A stretch of 64,000 nt of DNA from Ceriagrion tenellum (taxonomy: Eukaryota; Arthropoda; Insecta; Odonata; Coenagrionidae), in NCBI GenBank assembly GCA_963169105.1, contig OY720633.1:161029780-161093779 (forward strand), written 5' to 3'. Position 1 is the first letter of the stretch, and the number at the start of each line of letters is the position of its first letter. The position numbers and the translations under genes are program-made. Positions 47,990 to 60,830 of the stretch are shown piece after piece. Under the pieces are notes generated by a model, which saw only the letters and a list, made by a program, of their open reading frames with translations, was not told the origin of the DNA and made no database searches.

Positions 47990-48480
47990 AGGAAAGAATC
48001 GGAGAGAGAGCATGAAAAAGTGGGAGGTGGCCGAAATAGATTTTTCATGCTGCGGTGGGAACAGATGGCTGGCAAAACTTGGGACGCCGTGGTAGGACCC
48101 AGAAAACGCGCAGGGTGTGTGTGCCGGGAGGGCGAGAGAGGGAGGGGCGTTGAGGGAGAGAGGGGATTGTGAGTGTCAGGGTGCCGAGGGATGTTTGGAG
48201 TGACCCAGGGAGCTTGTGTTGTGTTTTGCTCTGGCATGGAAGGCGGACCATGTTGGTGGTGGAAGGGGAGAGGGCTTTCAGAAGGGGGGGGGGGAGATAG
48301 TGGAGGAGGGAGTTGCGATTCCTTTCTGGTACCGCGGGAGGGGTTTGGTTGGAGCGGAGGTTTGGGCCGGGAGGCTAGAGATTTTGATCGAATGGTTCCC
48401 CGGGGAGTGTGGTATCTGAAATCGGTGGCACGCCCTTCTTTCCGGTGAGGTCGATGAAGGAAATGGAGCAGAGCGTTTGT
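47990..48480. other. G-rich GC-skewed island
   Basis: About 480 bases with strong G excess on the + strand, including an 11-G run at 48284-48294. The 175-codon minus frame (47956-48483) is a Pro/Ser/Thr/His-rich composition artefact like that at 31 kb. No promoter element or splice signal can be assigned. Confidence 0.5.
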
Positions 48481-49189
48481 CAAACGACATGTTGGTTTGT
48501 TTTGGATTTCTTGGGTCTGTTTTATTTGGAAGTTTTATAGGCTTTGGTGTACGAGGAAAGAATTCAGATCCTTCTTCTGGTATTTCCAATTTTCTGCTGT
48601 TAAAGTCCATCTTAAGATTTTGGTATCAATGGTAAGAGTATAACTTTGGAGAGGATGAAAAATTGAGAAATGAATTGATGCATTTTTAGGGTAGACGTTT
48701 GCCGTAGTTTATATCTAGTTTTTGTGGTAAAACCTTTTAGTTTGGTAAGTTTTGTTTCAGTTTGGTTTCCTAAAGCTTACGGTTTTCTACACTGGTTCTT
48801 TAACATTTACTTTCCTATCTTTTGAGAAGGTTTATTTTTATTCATGACTTTTAAGAGGGGATTTCAGGAAGTTAATTTCATGGCTAGATGCGTTTTCACT
48901 GGGGCAAAACCGTACGCGTAGCATCTCCGTTGAAGAAATCAGGTGGTTAGATGCATGAAAATTCCCTAGGGCTAGACCTTGCATTACAAAGCCCTTATTA
49001 AGATTCTATGTGCAAAATAATTTAGCTAGCCGTAAAATACAACCGCAAGGAATTAATGTGCCTCAGAAATCAGAAAATTTCCGCGTCTCGGATGGGTTTA
49101 TTTGTGTATCTCCATTACATATTAACTTATATAATTCCACGTAGCACTTCATTCCCAGGTCCTCTGTTTTTAATCAATTTTCCCTCGGT

Positions 49190-49500
49190 CTTGATCATTG
49201 GACTTCCCCTCCTTTTTTCCCTTTTGTTTGTTCTTTTTGAATTCTTTATTACATCACGGGTCCAATCTACCGAGATTTTTTCTTGGCTATGTTGATCCAG
49301 TCCTTTTTTCTTCGGCGTTTTACTATATATGTGTACTCAAATGTGCGCGATTATTGCTCTCTCGCCTCAAGTTTTATCTTCTCATGGGTAAATGGCTGCA
49401 TCTTTATCTTGATTCCTCAATTGCTTTACCTACGATTTGCTTCATGTCTGCGTCACTCTCATCAATATTCTGCGTTATGGCTGCCAAGATAGGCTAACGA
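49190..49500 (-). mobile_element. Possible LINE C-terminal scrap
   Basis: Minus strand, with shifts: LAYLGSHNAEY followed in another frame by DESDADMKQIVGKAIEES, then PFTHEKIKLEAREQ and RTFEYTYIV. The order YLGS, a D-x-D-rich turn, KIxLExRE and a TF/Y..V strand is that of the region after the RT palm in many LINEs. No palm motifs were identified in the T/C-rich sequence up to 51.2 kb. Weak call. Confidence 0.35.
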
Positions 49501-51550
49501 TTTCAATCGTGCTGATTTCTACCCTAGCTGTCGCAAATCTGTAATAATCCTTTCGAATCTAAATGCATATTTCGATTTTGTCTTTGATATCCATCATGTT
49601 CTTTGTACACGTATTCATTCAAGGAGATTTGATGAACCTTTGCTTTTCTTACCTTTTTGATTATATGGCGGCCTCATCTGTGTGATGGATCGTGTTCATT
49701 CCTTTTTTTTGCTATAAAACTCTCCAATTTCAGATCATCCTTGCATATGCTTACTATATTGCTTCTCCCAAAGTTGATGCCAGCTTTGGTCAACTTACAA
49801 AGTTTACCAAACCCTACAGTTTACAGTTAGGTTTATTTCGCCTCATTGAGCAATAATAAATTAGCTTTTTAATGCCAACAGGAAATTCTTGTACAGCCAA
49901 CAGATCATCTTTCTGCTGCATTAATACATTCTCAGTGATTGAATGATTTTGAAATATTCCATATGTTGTTTTAAAAGGCCTTTTCTTAGTCCAATAAAGC
50001 TTAAGAGTACCGCGGTTGGCGAGAATGTATTACTTTTCTCACAATATATTTTAAAAAATTGCACCATTTTTTTGTTCCAAACTATTCCTGAATCGAACTA
50101 TCACATGGTTTTCTGTTTCTTTAATTACTTATCTATAATTTACTACTATAACTAACTTTCTCATTTTGGTAGAATGAGAAACCAGATTCAAGGCTGGGTA
50201 CTCATGGCATTTCTCGTCCCTTGTTTTCTTCCATGTCATAAAAAATACCCTCGTGTTTATATTTTCTGGTTGTTCCTTACAGTCAATGTAACCTTTCTTT
50301 ACCCCATGTAGGGTGCCTTTGGCTGTCTATCCTGGTGTGTTAATCCATTCCTTCTTTTAGGACCTTCTCCTTTTCAATTCAACTACTTTCATCTCTTCCT
50401 CAGCACACCCTTAGGTCGTCGTCCACGTATTTGAGGAAAGCTCTCTTACTGCATCCTTTGAATCTCATGCCTCTTTAAATATGTACTCTATATGGCACCT
50501 GGATTCATTACCTGGCATTTTACCTGAGAGTTTTCTTCGGCTTTGTTTTTCATAAAGTGTATTGACTATTCATATATTCACTATATTGTATCTATTCATT
50601 GCAAAATTCTCCTTATGCTCAAAGTATTCACATTACAAACAGTGGAAATGCCTCCGTCTTTCCCCTCTACAAACACATCAATCTATTCACCTATCATAGT
50701 TATTTTTCTATCCTTCAATGATTTTCGTGTTCAGAACGTCTTTCTTTTGCTATTATATTTCTAACTCCTCTACCAAACGTTATGAGCTCATAGATTGGCT
50801 CTATACTGTATCCGTTAGCTCTGAATCCGTTTAAATTGGGTTCAATTCTTTTATTATACGAGTATTCCAACTCTACCCTTTTTCATTTGTCCGAGGGAAG
50901 TTTTTTCTGCTTCTCCCGTTGTTTCATCTCAATTTTGTGTAATTAGTCCTAAATATGATAGGCTGACAAATTGCCCGTGCAGTACTCTTGCGGGTAGGTC
51001 TCTAAGGAACGGGTTGATTTATTTTCATGGTGAGTTTCTGGTGAATCAAAAAATTTCCTGTTATTCACGCAGCTTCTTGAGATATAGACTGTCAAATAGT
51101 GATGGACGTTTGTTCTATGAAACCATCGTATTTTTTTGTTGTTGCTCTGTAATATAGCCAGGTTGTGATTTTTGAGAATACACATTCTGAAAAGAGGCAA
51201 CTTTAGCGTACAACCAAACCATCTCCCTGTTAATGTTGACACCCTATTCTAATAGGGTTTTGTCTTTGAAGTCGTGAGTCAACTCATGATTTTGTAGCAG
51301 CTTGGAAATTTATTTTCCTCTCCAAGTAAGAATGAGTTTCCTCGATATCAACTATTCGTTCCCTCATGTGAGTGCTGCATGAATATTTAGGCTCAGACTC
51401 CTTTCTTCGTGGAGGAGGAAAGATATATATTTCTCAAGGTCACCGTAACAAAAGCTTCCAACAGTTTGCGACTGCTTGCTCATCCTCAGAACGGCGAGAA
51501 AGTCGTATGGATGAGAGAAAAGTAGGTACCTGTATGTAGAGAAGAGTTGT
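49500..51550. other. T/C-rich stretch, nothing firm
   Basis: The + strand is pyrimidine-rich over much of 49.5-50.9 kb, as for a minus-strand LINE. Translation gives no convincing endonuclease or RT motif. Possible heavily eroded element. Confidence 0.35.
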
Positions 51551-51559
51551 AACCGCCAT

Positions 51560-52340
51560 GTGGACCCTTGGTGGCCAAGGGTGGGGGTTGAGGGGCTCAA
51601 TTTGCGCACTTAAGGAGGAGGATGAAAAATGAGCGGGGAACACGTTCGGAGGGGCCGTGTGGGTGCCGGAATGGGGTGAGCACGACAATGACGTGGCCTT
51701 CCACTTAGTAGCAATCCTAGAGCTTTTACTGCAGTGCAGTCGAGGAGAAGAGACAATATCTTTCCTCCATCTTGTGTACAACGCCTCCCCTTTGCTGCTC
51801 CATCCTCTCAACATCCCTCCGGTTCAATCCCCTCACGTTACTCAGAGTTTGCTACCGCGCTTTCTCTCTTCCACATCATCCTGAAGGGGTCGCGGGGATA
51901 CTGAGAGGAGATATGGTAGGGGTTCACAGGGAAAGAGTGTCCTCTTCTCCTCTCCATCTCCTCCACGTTCCTGCTCTTAGTAGGACGGAGAGTAAGGGAG
52001 GAGGGGGGAATGAAGGGTTAAGCCGTGGCCCAGCAACATTTCCGGGGTTCTTTAACCCGCGTTGGAGAAACGCAAATTATTTTGAGCGTTTTAGGGCTCA
52101 AGGCACGCACGGGAGACTAACAAAAATTCTAGCGATAAGAGGTCTCCTCTCCACTGCGACCCTCCACTTTCGCTTTTCTTCCGTATACTTCCACTACTCT
52201 CCCTACCCGAACCCCCCCACTCCTGTCTCTTGCCCAGCACTCCACATCCACAGCCTCCCTCATTCGCTTCCCCTCCACCCCATCTCCACTCCCTCCCCTC
52301 TGACCCACCCCTCCGCGTTTTAACCCTCGTGCGTGTTCCA
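51560..52340. other. GC-rich island with alternating skew
   Basis: Sub-blocks alternate: G-rich (51560-51680), C-rich (51780-51880), G-rich (51890-52030), C-rich (52150-52330), on the + strand. The 183-codon frame (51772-52323, +) and minus frames (52091-52435, 51440-51814) are low-complexity and overlap each other, with no domain. Could be regulatory or CpG-type DNA. Confidence 0.45.
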
Positions 52341-53599
52341 CTTTCCACCGCTGTCATCCTGTGGAACAAAGCCACATTAAAAGAAATAGCTTCGGGACCC
52401 ATTTTTGAAACTACTCCGTACCTACTGCTCCGCATAAAAACATTTTAATTTTTTTAACGCCTTTGTTTCAATTAAAAATGTTCGTGGAATAAAAATAACC
52501 ATCCTGCCCTGCATTAGCTTTCTCGGATGGCGCATGCGAACAATATTTGAACTTATTTTGCTTCTCACTCTCCGCATTCAAAGTAGTAAACCTACTCTCT
52601 AGTGAAGCGTGAATGCCATCGCAACTTTCTCCTTTTTCCTCGGATGGTGAATTTTCGCCTTGTAGGTCGATTACAATTCTCTCGAGAACTTTTACCAGAT
52701 GCTCTCTACATCGTTGTCCTGTTTTCTTGTTCTAGAAAATTTCATTGTCTGATTTGTACAATATGAGAGCCAAGAAGCTCAATTTTCCTTGTAATCTCCA
52801 CATCAATTGCGCTTCATCTTACAGTTACCCCAACATACTCTGTCCTCACTGATGCTGGATGATTGAACTTCACCATCATTGGGACCTTAATGACCCATTG
52901 TTGATCAGTATTCACGCTCGAATAACCGTAAATTGCATTGTACGCTATTTGTCTTCATTATTTCTAAGAACATTATTTGATGCTGTAAATTTTTAGAGAA
53001 ATCAGTTTGTTGAACGAGTCTCTAGGACTCTCACAATTGTTTTTGCTCAACTAGCTGACAGCTTCACGAATGATCTCTATGAGTCAGGCGAGCCATCTTT
53101 TACGACTCCTTGTTGCTATAAAAAGTTTCAAGCTTAAATTTATCCAAACACGTCACGTGAAATAATTTCTAGCTTCGTTAATTCTCCTTTTTTCCGCACC
53201 GCGTCTTAGATCCCAGCACAAGAATTACATCCTTTCGCTGTTTTCTCCCTGGAAGGATGGCTCTTTGATGCGTAATTCCTTCCCTGTTCAACTACAGATT
53301 CTGGGAAATCGGTTTTCTGTGTGCCCAGGTTTTAAATGCTGCAACGCAAGCCACTGAAACTTGACGTCGCGAGTGAATTGACTGCGATTGGTGGGCGGAA
53401 ACGAGAGAAAAATAACAATAACCTTAGCCAGTTTGATTAACTTCAAGTAACAGCATCTATATAAGCACAATTATTACAATATTACAATAGAAAACAAGCC
53501 CGTTGGCGAAATACCGTTAACTTGGTCTATACAAGACGAACACAAGTCACAACTGGAACCAAGCAGATACGTCCTTCCCCGGTGACAGTCAGATGCCAA

Positions 53600-54180
53600 G
53601 AGGGCGAGCGCCGCGCTATGTCGATGCGGCTGGCGATTGAGGGGAGTCAGCTGACCGATGAAGGAGTTGGGGGTAGTAGGGGAAATCCTCGTCCTTGTTG
53701 ATTGGTGGAGGTAATAGCGCTAGCGTTGAGTCGCTCGATATAGAGTGCACCACTGCATTTTTCAGTATGAAAGTGAGATGATTGTCTCATCGCGAACAGC
53801 GAACGCGAAACAGCGATACGCGAGACATCAATTCGCGGGGGATATTCGCGACAGCGGCGTTTGCGAGTTTTTGGCGTTCGCGACTTTTTTGGCGATGAGT
53901 GGTTTTTCTGACAGAATGTTTTTTTCTGGCAAAGTGGGAGGGGGGGAAATTTTGGCACAATTAGAGCTCCAATTTGGCTCTCCAATTTCCTGGGAGTCGG
54001 GAGAGGGTTTAAAACCACTGTCCCTGTCCACTTGTACCCCACCACCTCGACTCCCTTCGCCTTCTTCCGCCCACCCCACTTCAATTCTCTCCCACCAACA
54101 AAGATTCCACCCTCGGCACTTGTCCGCACACCACCTTTCTGTCTCTTTTTCTCTCTCTCCTCTCATACTCTCGAACGTCT
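53600..54180. other. CpG-rich block and C-rich tail
   Basis: 53785-53885 is dense in GCGA/TCGC motifs (at least a dozen). It is followed by a G-rich patch (53930-54010) and a C/T-rich tail (54030-54170). Frames of 150-160 codons on both strands overlap and lack domains. It looks like an unmethylated CpG-type regulatory block, but no gene can be attached. Confidence 0.45.
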
Positions 54181-54189
54181 CTGTACCAA

Positions 54190-56080
54190 TATTATGACCA
54201 TGTTGCTATTCCAAGTAGATACTAGAACAGATAATAACGAGCTAACCTCACGTAGTAGTGATCACGGCTCGCCATAAAATCGTGTTTAAAAGCTAAATGG
54301 TTATAAATAACTGATCATGCAATCTATTATACATGAAAAGGATAAAGCGAGTTGAAAAAATATGATGATTCAGAATGTGCCACGTTATGAACTCCTGTGG
54401 AGGCGAGAATATGCGGTAACATCTCACGCGATGTTGCTATCGAGCCCGTCGCAAGGCCTCGCTGATCGTCCGTTCCATCGCAAATACTACTCCGCAACAT
54501 TAATACTCTTTATGAAATTGGTATCACTCCGTGTATTTTGCATGGTAATAGATTCCCAATACCACGGTTAAGAGCCTCAAAATAAGCCCAAGTTCCTTCT
54601 ATAACCGACGTCATGTGCCCATAAAATGTTTCCGTCAGAAAATGCCATGAACATTTAGTTGGGCGATTAAAATAGTCTCTAAATTAAGTAGTACTTTACT
54701 AACATACGTAACTACAAGAAAAAAATTGCCACCAAACATAAATGTTCAGTTATAAATTTTTTGATTGAGTAGTTATTAGTAAAGAAGCCAAAAACCGTGA
54801 TGTTTTGCACTATAAACCCACAAAAAAACAATATTAAGGAACTGAAAAAATAACCCAAACACACTAACGCAGAATTAAATGAGAAAAATATTGTCATAGC
54901 TCAGTTTTCTATTTGCCTACTTGTCTGATTGCATTAAAAGAATTCACTCTATTACCTCTAATGAAAAAACGGAGAATAGTTTTCTGGCGTGAAAATTTAG
55001 CTGAATTTCTATGTAATGCTCTGGGGCGGTACGTATTAAATGCATTTCGAAATAAGTTATCTGCGTATTTAGACTTTGAATATCAATTTACAGCCAAAAT
55101 TTCTGGTAAGCAAATGACTGCGTAAAATCACCATGCCTTAGCCTGTTACCTTCCCTTGTACTTTCATTTTCTCTCTTGGCTCGTCCGTGACTTATTTCGG
55201 GAGGCAATCATCAGCAGAGGTCTTAAGCGCCACCGAGGGATGAAATTTACCATGATAACATCATTTTACTGAAATGATTTGAGAATTGTCATTAGCGGAA
55301 TTTACGATAGATTGGTTGATTGTAGGGGAAAGGTTATGGAGGAAAGGTTAGAAAAACTCAAAGTTGTCATTTACTGACTCTTACCGAATGGGGAGAAGAA
55401 ATCCACTGTTAAACGTCCGACGGTCAGGAACTACGCTGGAATTGCTCTTCACGCAGAACCCAAGTTGGGAATCAAGCGGAATAACCCGTTGGACGTGTCC
55501 GCAAGACGCCCTGCGTGTGCGAGAGGAAATTTTCTGTGCCATTCTGAGGTTGACAATATGAACCTCTCCGATTCAGAAAAAGGTGCTCATTCATTCTCTA
55601 ACCTTTTTATGTCGGCAATCACTTACTTATTTTAGGCATATTGAGAAATTGTAACTGGAATACGCAAATCTTTAAATGTTCAGCGGCCTAAATATCTAAT
55701 AAAAAATCATGAATTAAGTTTGTTTTATGATTTTATCCCGTAGACAAATCTCAAAGCTTTTAAATTAACACACTTGCAAACTCTTCACGTGGCTTTACAT
55801 CGAACTATAATAGTTTTTCCCAGGTGGTGGTACTCGAATTTAGACTCATTATCGTGGGTCATTTTCTTTTGTCTAATGACATAATCAATAATAGCATTAA
55901 TGTGTTTTTACTCTACCAGCATTTATCTCTCGGGTGGAATGTGTCTTCTTTGAATGTCTACTACTTATTGATTTATAAAGATATGCTTGATAATTATGCA
56001 ATATCAATGCTTCGTCGCCACCCATACCTAGTGCATCGTAAATTTGTCGCGATTTTTATGTGTCCCTTCAACTCCTCTGT
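54190..56080. other. Non-coding stretch, nothing recognised
   Basis: Frames at 54362-54571, 54913-55125 and 55364-55561 (+) are short and unlike any family I know. No repeat ends seen. Confidence 0.5.
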
Positions 56081-56089
56081 CTCTACTGG

Positions 56090-56480
56090 GATTCGCGCTC
56101 GGTCCCTCGGGTTAAAAAGCCATCACACTATCTTGAACTACTGTTTCTCCTCCTTCTACCCACTTACTTCTCTTACCCTGCTCTCGTTCTCTCACCGCTC
56201 CCTCCTTCGATCAACATTCCTACTCTCTAACGCCCCAACTCCCTTCATTCACAGCACTCGCTTATCGCTCTCCCACCCGCTCCTTCGTCATCTCTCTCTC
56301 TCTCTGTCATTAGAACCTCGCATATGCACACACATCCGCCCGAGAGACGAAATCCGTCGCCGCCCGTGGCCCTCGACTCGATGCCTGCGACTCGCACGTC
56401 TCCACCGATATTGCCTCATCCGCAGCGGGTGGATTCGATGAAGCGGGGAAGAGGGGGCGAGGGGACGCAGTGTGGCAATT
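56090..56480. other. C/T-rich island ending in a CpG-rich patch
   Basis: C- and T-rich on the + strand with a CT microsatellite at 56291-56305, then CpG-rich sequence from 56330 to 56460. The 205-codon frame 55824-56441 (+) is AT-rich hydrophobic in its first half and Ser/Leu/Pro/Arg-rich in its second, matching the composition change. Not supported as a gene. Confidence 0.4.
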
Positions 56481-57429
56481 CGGATCTTTTTCGTGTCAAA
56501 ACCTAGTGAATGTAGTTAAAAATTACATAGGTAGGTGATTCAATAAGTATTATGGAGGTGATGTAATACAAAATCTCGGAAAAATAAATATTCCAAACTA
56601 CGTATTAATGCACTTTTACCGTCAAACATGAATGTCAAATATTGGATTATTAAAAAAAATCGAATTCCAATGAAAGTTAGCATAGGGCTTTTTGTACATT
56701 TTCACAGCCGCGATGAAGCCCCCCATCTAATTCCACGTTTGTTCCGAGAAATATATAGACTTTTTCACAGTCTAATAGGTACAATTTTGTGAATAAGAAC
56801 GAAATTCGCATTCAATTCCCAAGGAAATAGTTGTTGACCTTCATATATCCTTAAGATATATATATATGTATATATAACCTATAAATTTTACATGCGGTCA
56901 AACCTAGAATTTATCTTATCTTTTTCATTCTCGCTTTGTAAAATATGTATGTGTCCCTATGCATGCCATCCATTAATAACACTAGCAAAGATTGATGTAA
57001 TGAATACGGTCATAGCTTTATGGAAAATATCCATATTAGAAAAGCACAACTTTGGAATATTCCACGCGATTTGTATTCACGTCTAACCGGTTTCAACAAA
57101 TAAGTGGAAGTCTCCAGGAAAATTATGACTGCCAAAAAAACCCTGCTGAACAAAAATACATAAAAATCGTGTAAAATATAAAAAAGTCGTTTTTATTCGA
57201 TTTTGTATCGACTATTTTCAAAATTCTATGATTTGACCTTCATTTTCATGGTCCAAAAGTTCATTATTAGTTTGTCACATTCTTTTACTAAGATTTAATA
57301 TTACTTCGTTATCATATTGCTTGTTGGCTCATTGCCATATCTCATTTCTAACTACAGTTATTAGGTTTTGACAAAAAAAAGAATCAAACTGTGCGACATC
57401 CCTTCGTATTTGTGTGTTTGCTCGTGCGA

Positions 57430-57770
57430 GAGGGGACACGATCTGAGAGTCCTCAGATACCGCGGAGGGACGCCCCCCCAAACCCCTTCCCCCCGCCTCC
57501 CTCTATCTCTCTGTACCTGCGCCCGAATGGGTGTGCTCGAGGAGGCTGTGCTCCCGGATTAGATGGGATCGTGGGGCACACTGGGAGTGGGGGGTTGGGG
57601 AGAAGGTTCACGGGGAGGCGGTGGCGGAGGATCCCAGAAAGAGGAGTGGGTGGAAATACAAATCAAGGCACAAAGCGGATGGGATTATGATGATGTGAAG
57701 GGCGCATGGAACCGTGTGGAATGAGTGATGACAGTAGTAAGATTGAGGGGATTGGAAAGGGAGATGGGAA
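57430..57770. other. GC-rich island with a C-to-G skew flip
   Basis: C-rich from 57465 to 57530 (ACGCCCCCCC, CTTCCCCCCGCC), then G-rich from 57540 to 57770 on the + strand. No coding frame with a domain. Confidence 0.45.
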
Positions 57771-58399
57771 TGCGGCTCACACGGGGCCGTATCACTATTT
57801 TGAGATAAATATACGCTCCACACATCAACTTCGTTGATTACGAATAGTATCTTGAGCGTTAAGAATTTTGAATGATCGATAACTTCTGGGATGTACTCAT
57901 CGCTATATTGCTTCAAGAGAAGTTCTCTGATGTGTCAGAATTCACTTGTGATCCAGATAAAGATCCAGAAAACTCTTTAGACTCCAGTAGTATCTATTAA
58001 AAGCTATATTCTTATATATTTTCTGTTGTCGAACGTTAAATGCATCAGGTTTTGCCTTTCTTCTTACTACCCTTCGTAAGTAGTTGTAACTAATGTAGTG
58101 TACTAAGTAATGCATTTTGATTATGAGAAACCCTCTGCCGCACACCCTAAGATGGCGCGAAGGTTGTTGTGTTAAAGTTGTGTTGTGTTGTGAAGGTAAA
58201 TGTTGATGTGTAACCCATCTACATTTACGCATTAACATGGGAGCTGTCGCAAAGGTGTTAAACGGGGTTTTTAAAATACCAGCCATGAAATCGGAGGGAA
58301 TAGGGAGAGGAGGGTGAGGACAGACGCGAGTTGTTTGATAATGGTGTATTTTCTGTTTGTGCCACGCTGTTTTTCTTATGACTAACTATGGCAAGTGGA

Positions 58400-58800
58400 A
58401 AGAAGGAAATTTTTCATCGATTTGTTTGGATGTGCATCCCATTTACTTTGTTTCTTCTATCAGCTCTAGAGATATCGCCGCCGTCTCAATGATGTGTCGC
58501 ACTGAAACTCGTCTGATCTGAAGTTTTCAAGTAAAATGAGCACAGCATTTTGCTCAAACAGCTCCCAAACTAGTCCTTATGCCATGTAACACTGTTTCAT
58601 CGTAGCAGTGTTTCGCGAAACGTGCTGCTTTCATTTGTGTTTTATTTATTTCGCGAATTTTATCTTTCTGTGCAAGGCCCCAAATACTCACTTTGTATAC
58701 GGGATACGAGCAAAGTAGCATTTTTTTGAATAATTTGCCCACAGTAGCATTATTTAATCCTAGTTTCTTTAATGCAGCCCTGTCAAAACCTGATTTCTAA
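58400..58800 (-). mobile_element. Non-LTR retrotransposon C-terminal fragment
   Basis: The minus-strand frame 58742-58554 reads GKLFKKMLLCSYPVYKVSIW, GLAQKDKIREINKTQMKAAR, RFAKHCYDETV and GIRTSLG. This is the LEYASxxWDP/QRRAARFI-type region at the end of Jockey/CR1-like ORF2, comparable with the + strand fragment at 14.2-14.7 kb. Just upstream, in a shifted frame, is FDRAALKKLGLNNAT. No RT palm is present; a dead 3' scrap. Confidence 0.6.
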
Positions 58801-58809
58801 TCCATCCAG

Positions 58810-60480
58810 GTATTTAATTGAATCCGAATCCTATGTATTTCCCTTGATCCCTCCCGCTCAATGAATGAGACGCAGGTGTGTTATTCTTTTCTTAGTGATA
58901 GTGCCACTATTGGCAATGAAAACTACCAGGTTTTAACTAATGCAGAAAATATTAATAATAATAACTGTAATAAATTTTCACGTGAATATTGACACTGCAA
59001 ATATAAATTAAATTAATTTGAATAAATAATCGCTCAACGTATCCTGTTCTGTGTGTCTTCGTTCATTGTTTAAAACTCCGATGAAATTTGATTAAATCTT
59101 CATTTACAATCTTTTCTATATAGGTTTAAAGTGTCGTTTGCGTCTAGCATCGGTGACCATTGAAGTAATTATGCTAAAAATCGAGAAATACGCTTTTTTT
59201 GAATTGATCTTTCAAGAGATAAGAGCTCTTCATGGGAACTATAGTAGTTCGAGAGGAAGCAATCCTAAAAAATAACAATTATCAGTAACAGAAAGATGTG
59301 TGAGAGGTAAAAATGCTAAATATTTGTATGGGCCTGGTCCAAATGAGTGATTATGTCGACATAAAATTAAATGCATTCGTCTGTAGATGTTGATGATAGA
59401 GTTTTTTTTCTCTGCAGATGTATTGAATCTTAAATGTAATCTTACTTTTTCATGCAACTAATGAGTTCTTACAGATCACCACTTTTCAGTTCATTTCCAA
59501 TACTGCATAATAGGCTTCGAGAAATAGTCATGAAGTCTTTATTCTGTTAGCGGAAAAACACTCCGCAGCCACTCGTTATGAAACATTTTTCCGTAAGCAG
59601 TTTCTTCTTGCTCTGCTACCCAATGACGTGCATGAGGGTAATAAATCGCTTGTTGGGCTACCTTCAGAGAGGAAATGGAAGATAGGCATGCACATGAGGA
59701 ATGAATGACGACCCAAATGTCGAAGTACAACCTGGCCTCAAGTTCTGTCGAACACCCAATTATATTGCCATGAAAACAAACCCGAGCACACTCGTCGTCA
59801 TGAGGAACGCTACGTCAAATATGGAAGCGCAAATATGGAGACGAAAGGGTGAATGTATGATAAGGGGGAATAGGAAATTAGGCACTTCGACAGATGATCT
59901 AATTTTTTACCTGTAGTTTTGCGGTAAAAGTTTTACCTTTAATATTTTTCACCTTTTAGTCAGACTAATCAATTGTATTCAAACATTATCCTTTGATTAC
60001 CATTGCGTTTATTTCTTCAAAGCGTTCTGTGGCCACCCAGTGTCAACAATATTTGAATAAAATACTCTTAACAATTATCTGAGGTAGGTACGATCCACCT
60101 AAGAATTTATCAAATCACAGGGACATAGGTTTCAAATAACAAAGACGCTATCAAATTATCTCGAAATATTTGCCGTCATGTTTGAAGTTATTTCGTAGAC
60201 TGGAGTCCATCCAAGACAAATGCGTAGTTGAAATATGCAGGTTTGACTTATTAAGAAATGAAAATTTACCGCATAATTTTCGTGATTGTGGATTTACTGT
60301 ACGACTCAAAGAGGCCTGTAAATGTCTTCATGACGAAACAGTTAGAGGTAGCTATATTATTTTTCATATAATGAATTTGGTGAATCAAAGTTGTGGTGAA
60401 TTCGTATTATATTTTGTTTGAATGAGGCATATCCAACGATTTTTTAATTTTTGGCGGTGAATTTTATCACATGACACCAG
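58810..60480. other. Non-coding stretch, nothing recognised
   Basis: Frames at 59239-59457 and 59539-59730 (-), and 59701-59916 and 60170-60421 (+), have no family motif. Confidence 0.5.
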
Positions 60481-60489
60481 AATAATGGA

Positions 60490-60830
60490 GCTACATTGCC
60501 TGGCCAAAGCGGTAACGAGAACGAAGGCGCATTATGAATGGGAGACGGATTTGAAGGTAAATTCGGAGTCTTGGTATGAGATCGGAGGCATTGCGTATAC
60601 GTTCCGTAGAGAGAGGTTGCAGATTGAGGGATGGAGTAGAATGGTGAGACGGAAGGATCAAATTGATGGCTCCTGCCTTTGTGTGCGTTTTTGCAAGCGC
60701 ACTCACAGAGAGCGGAAGGCAAGGATATTTTCGGGCGGAGGGGAAGAGAAATGGCGTGGGTGAAGTGGAAGAGAGGCAACTAGGAAAAAAAAAGTCCTCT
60801 CGTGAGAGACAGAGATTCAAAATCCATGTT
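60490..60830. other. Short G/A-rich island
   Basis: Moderately G-rich on the + strand, with overlapping frames on both strands: 171 codons minus (60491-61006) and 92 plus (60485-60763). None shows a domain. Weakest member of the island series. Confidence 0.35.

Noticed and set aside
47956..48483. 175-codon minus-strand frame
   Set aside because: Same composition effect as at 31 kb; Pro/Ser-rich and overlapped by plus-strand frames.
50160..51250. Minus-strand LINE endonuclease/RT in the T/C-rich stretch
   Set aside because: Translation in all minus frames gave no convincing endonuclease, motif A or YADD-type box. Only the weak scrap at 49.2-49.5 kb was kept.
51772..52323. 183-codon plus-strand frame
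   Set aside because: Low-complexity, changes character with each skew block, and overlaps comparable minus-strand frames. No domain.
53745..54197. 150-codon frame with overlapping 160-codon minus-strand frame
   Set aside because: Both strands open in a CpG-rich block. Neither has a recognisable domain or splice context.
55824..56441. 205-codon plus-strand frame
   Set aside because: The first half is AT-rich hydrophobic and the second half Ser/Leu/Pro/Arg-rich, following the change in base composition. No motif.
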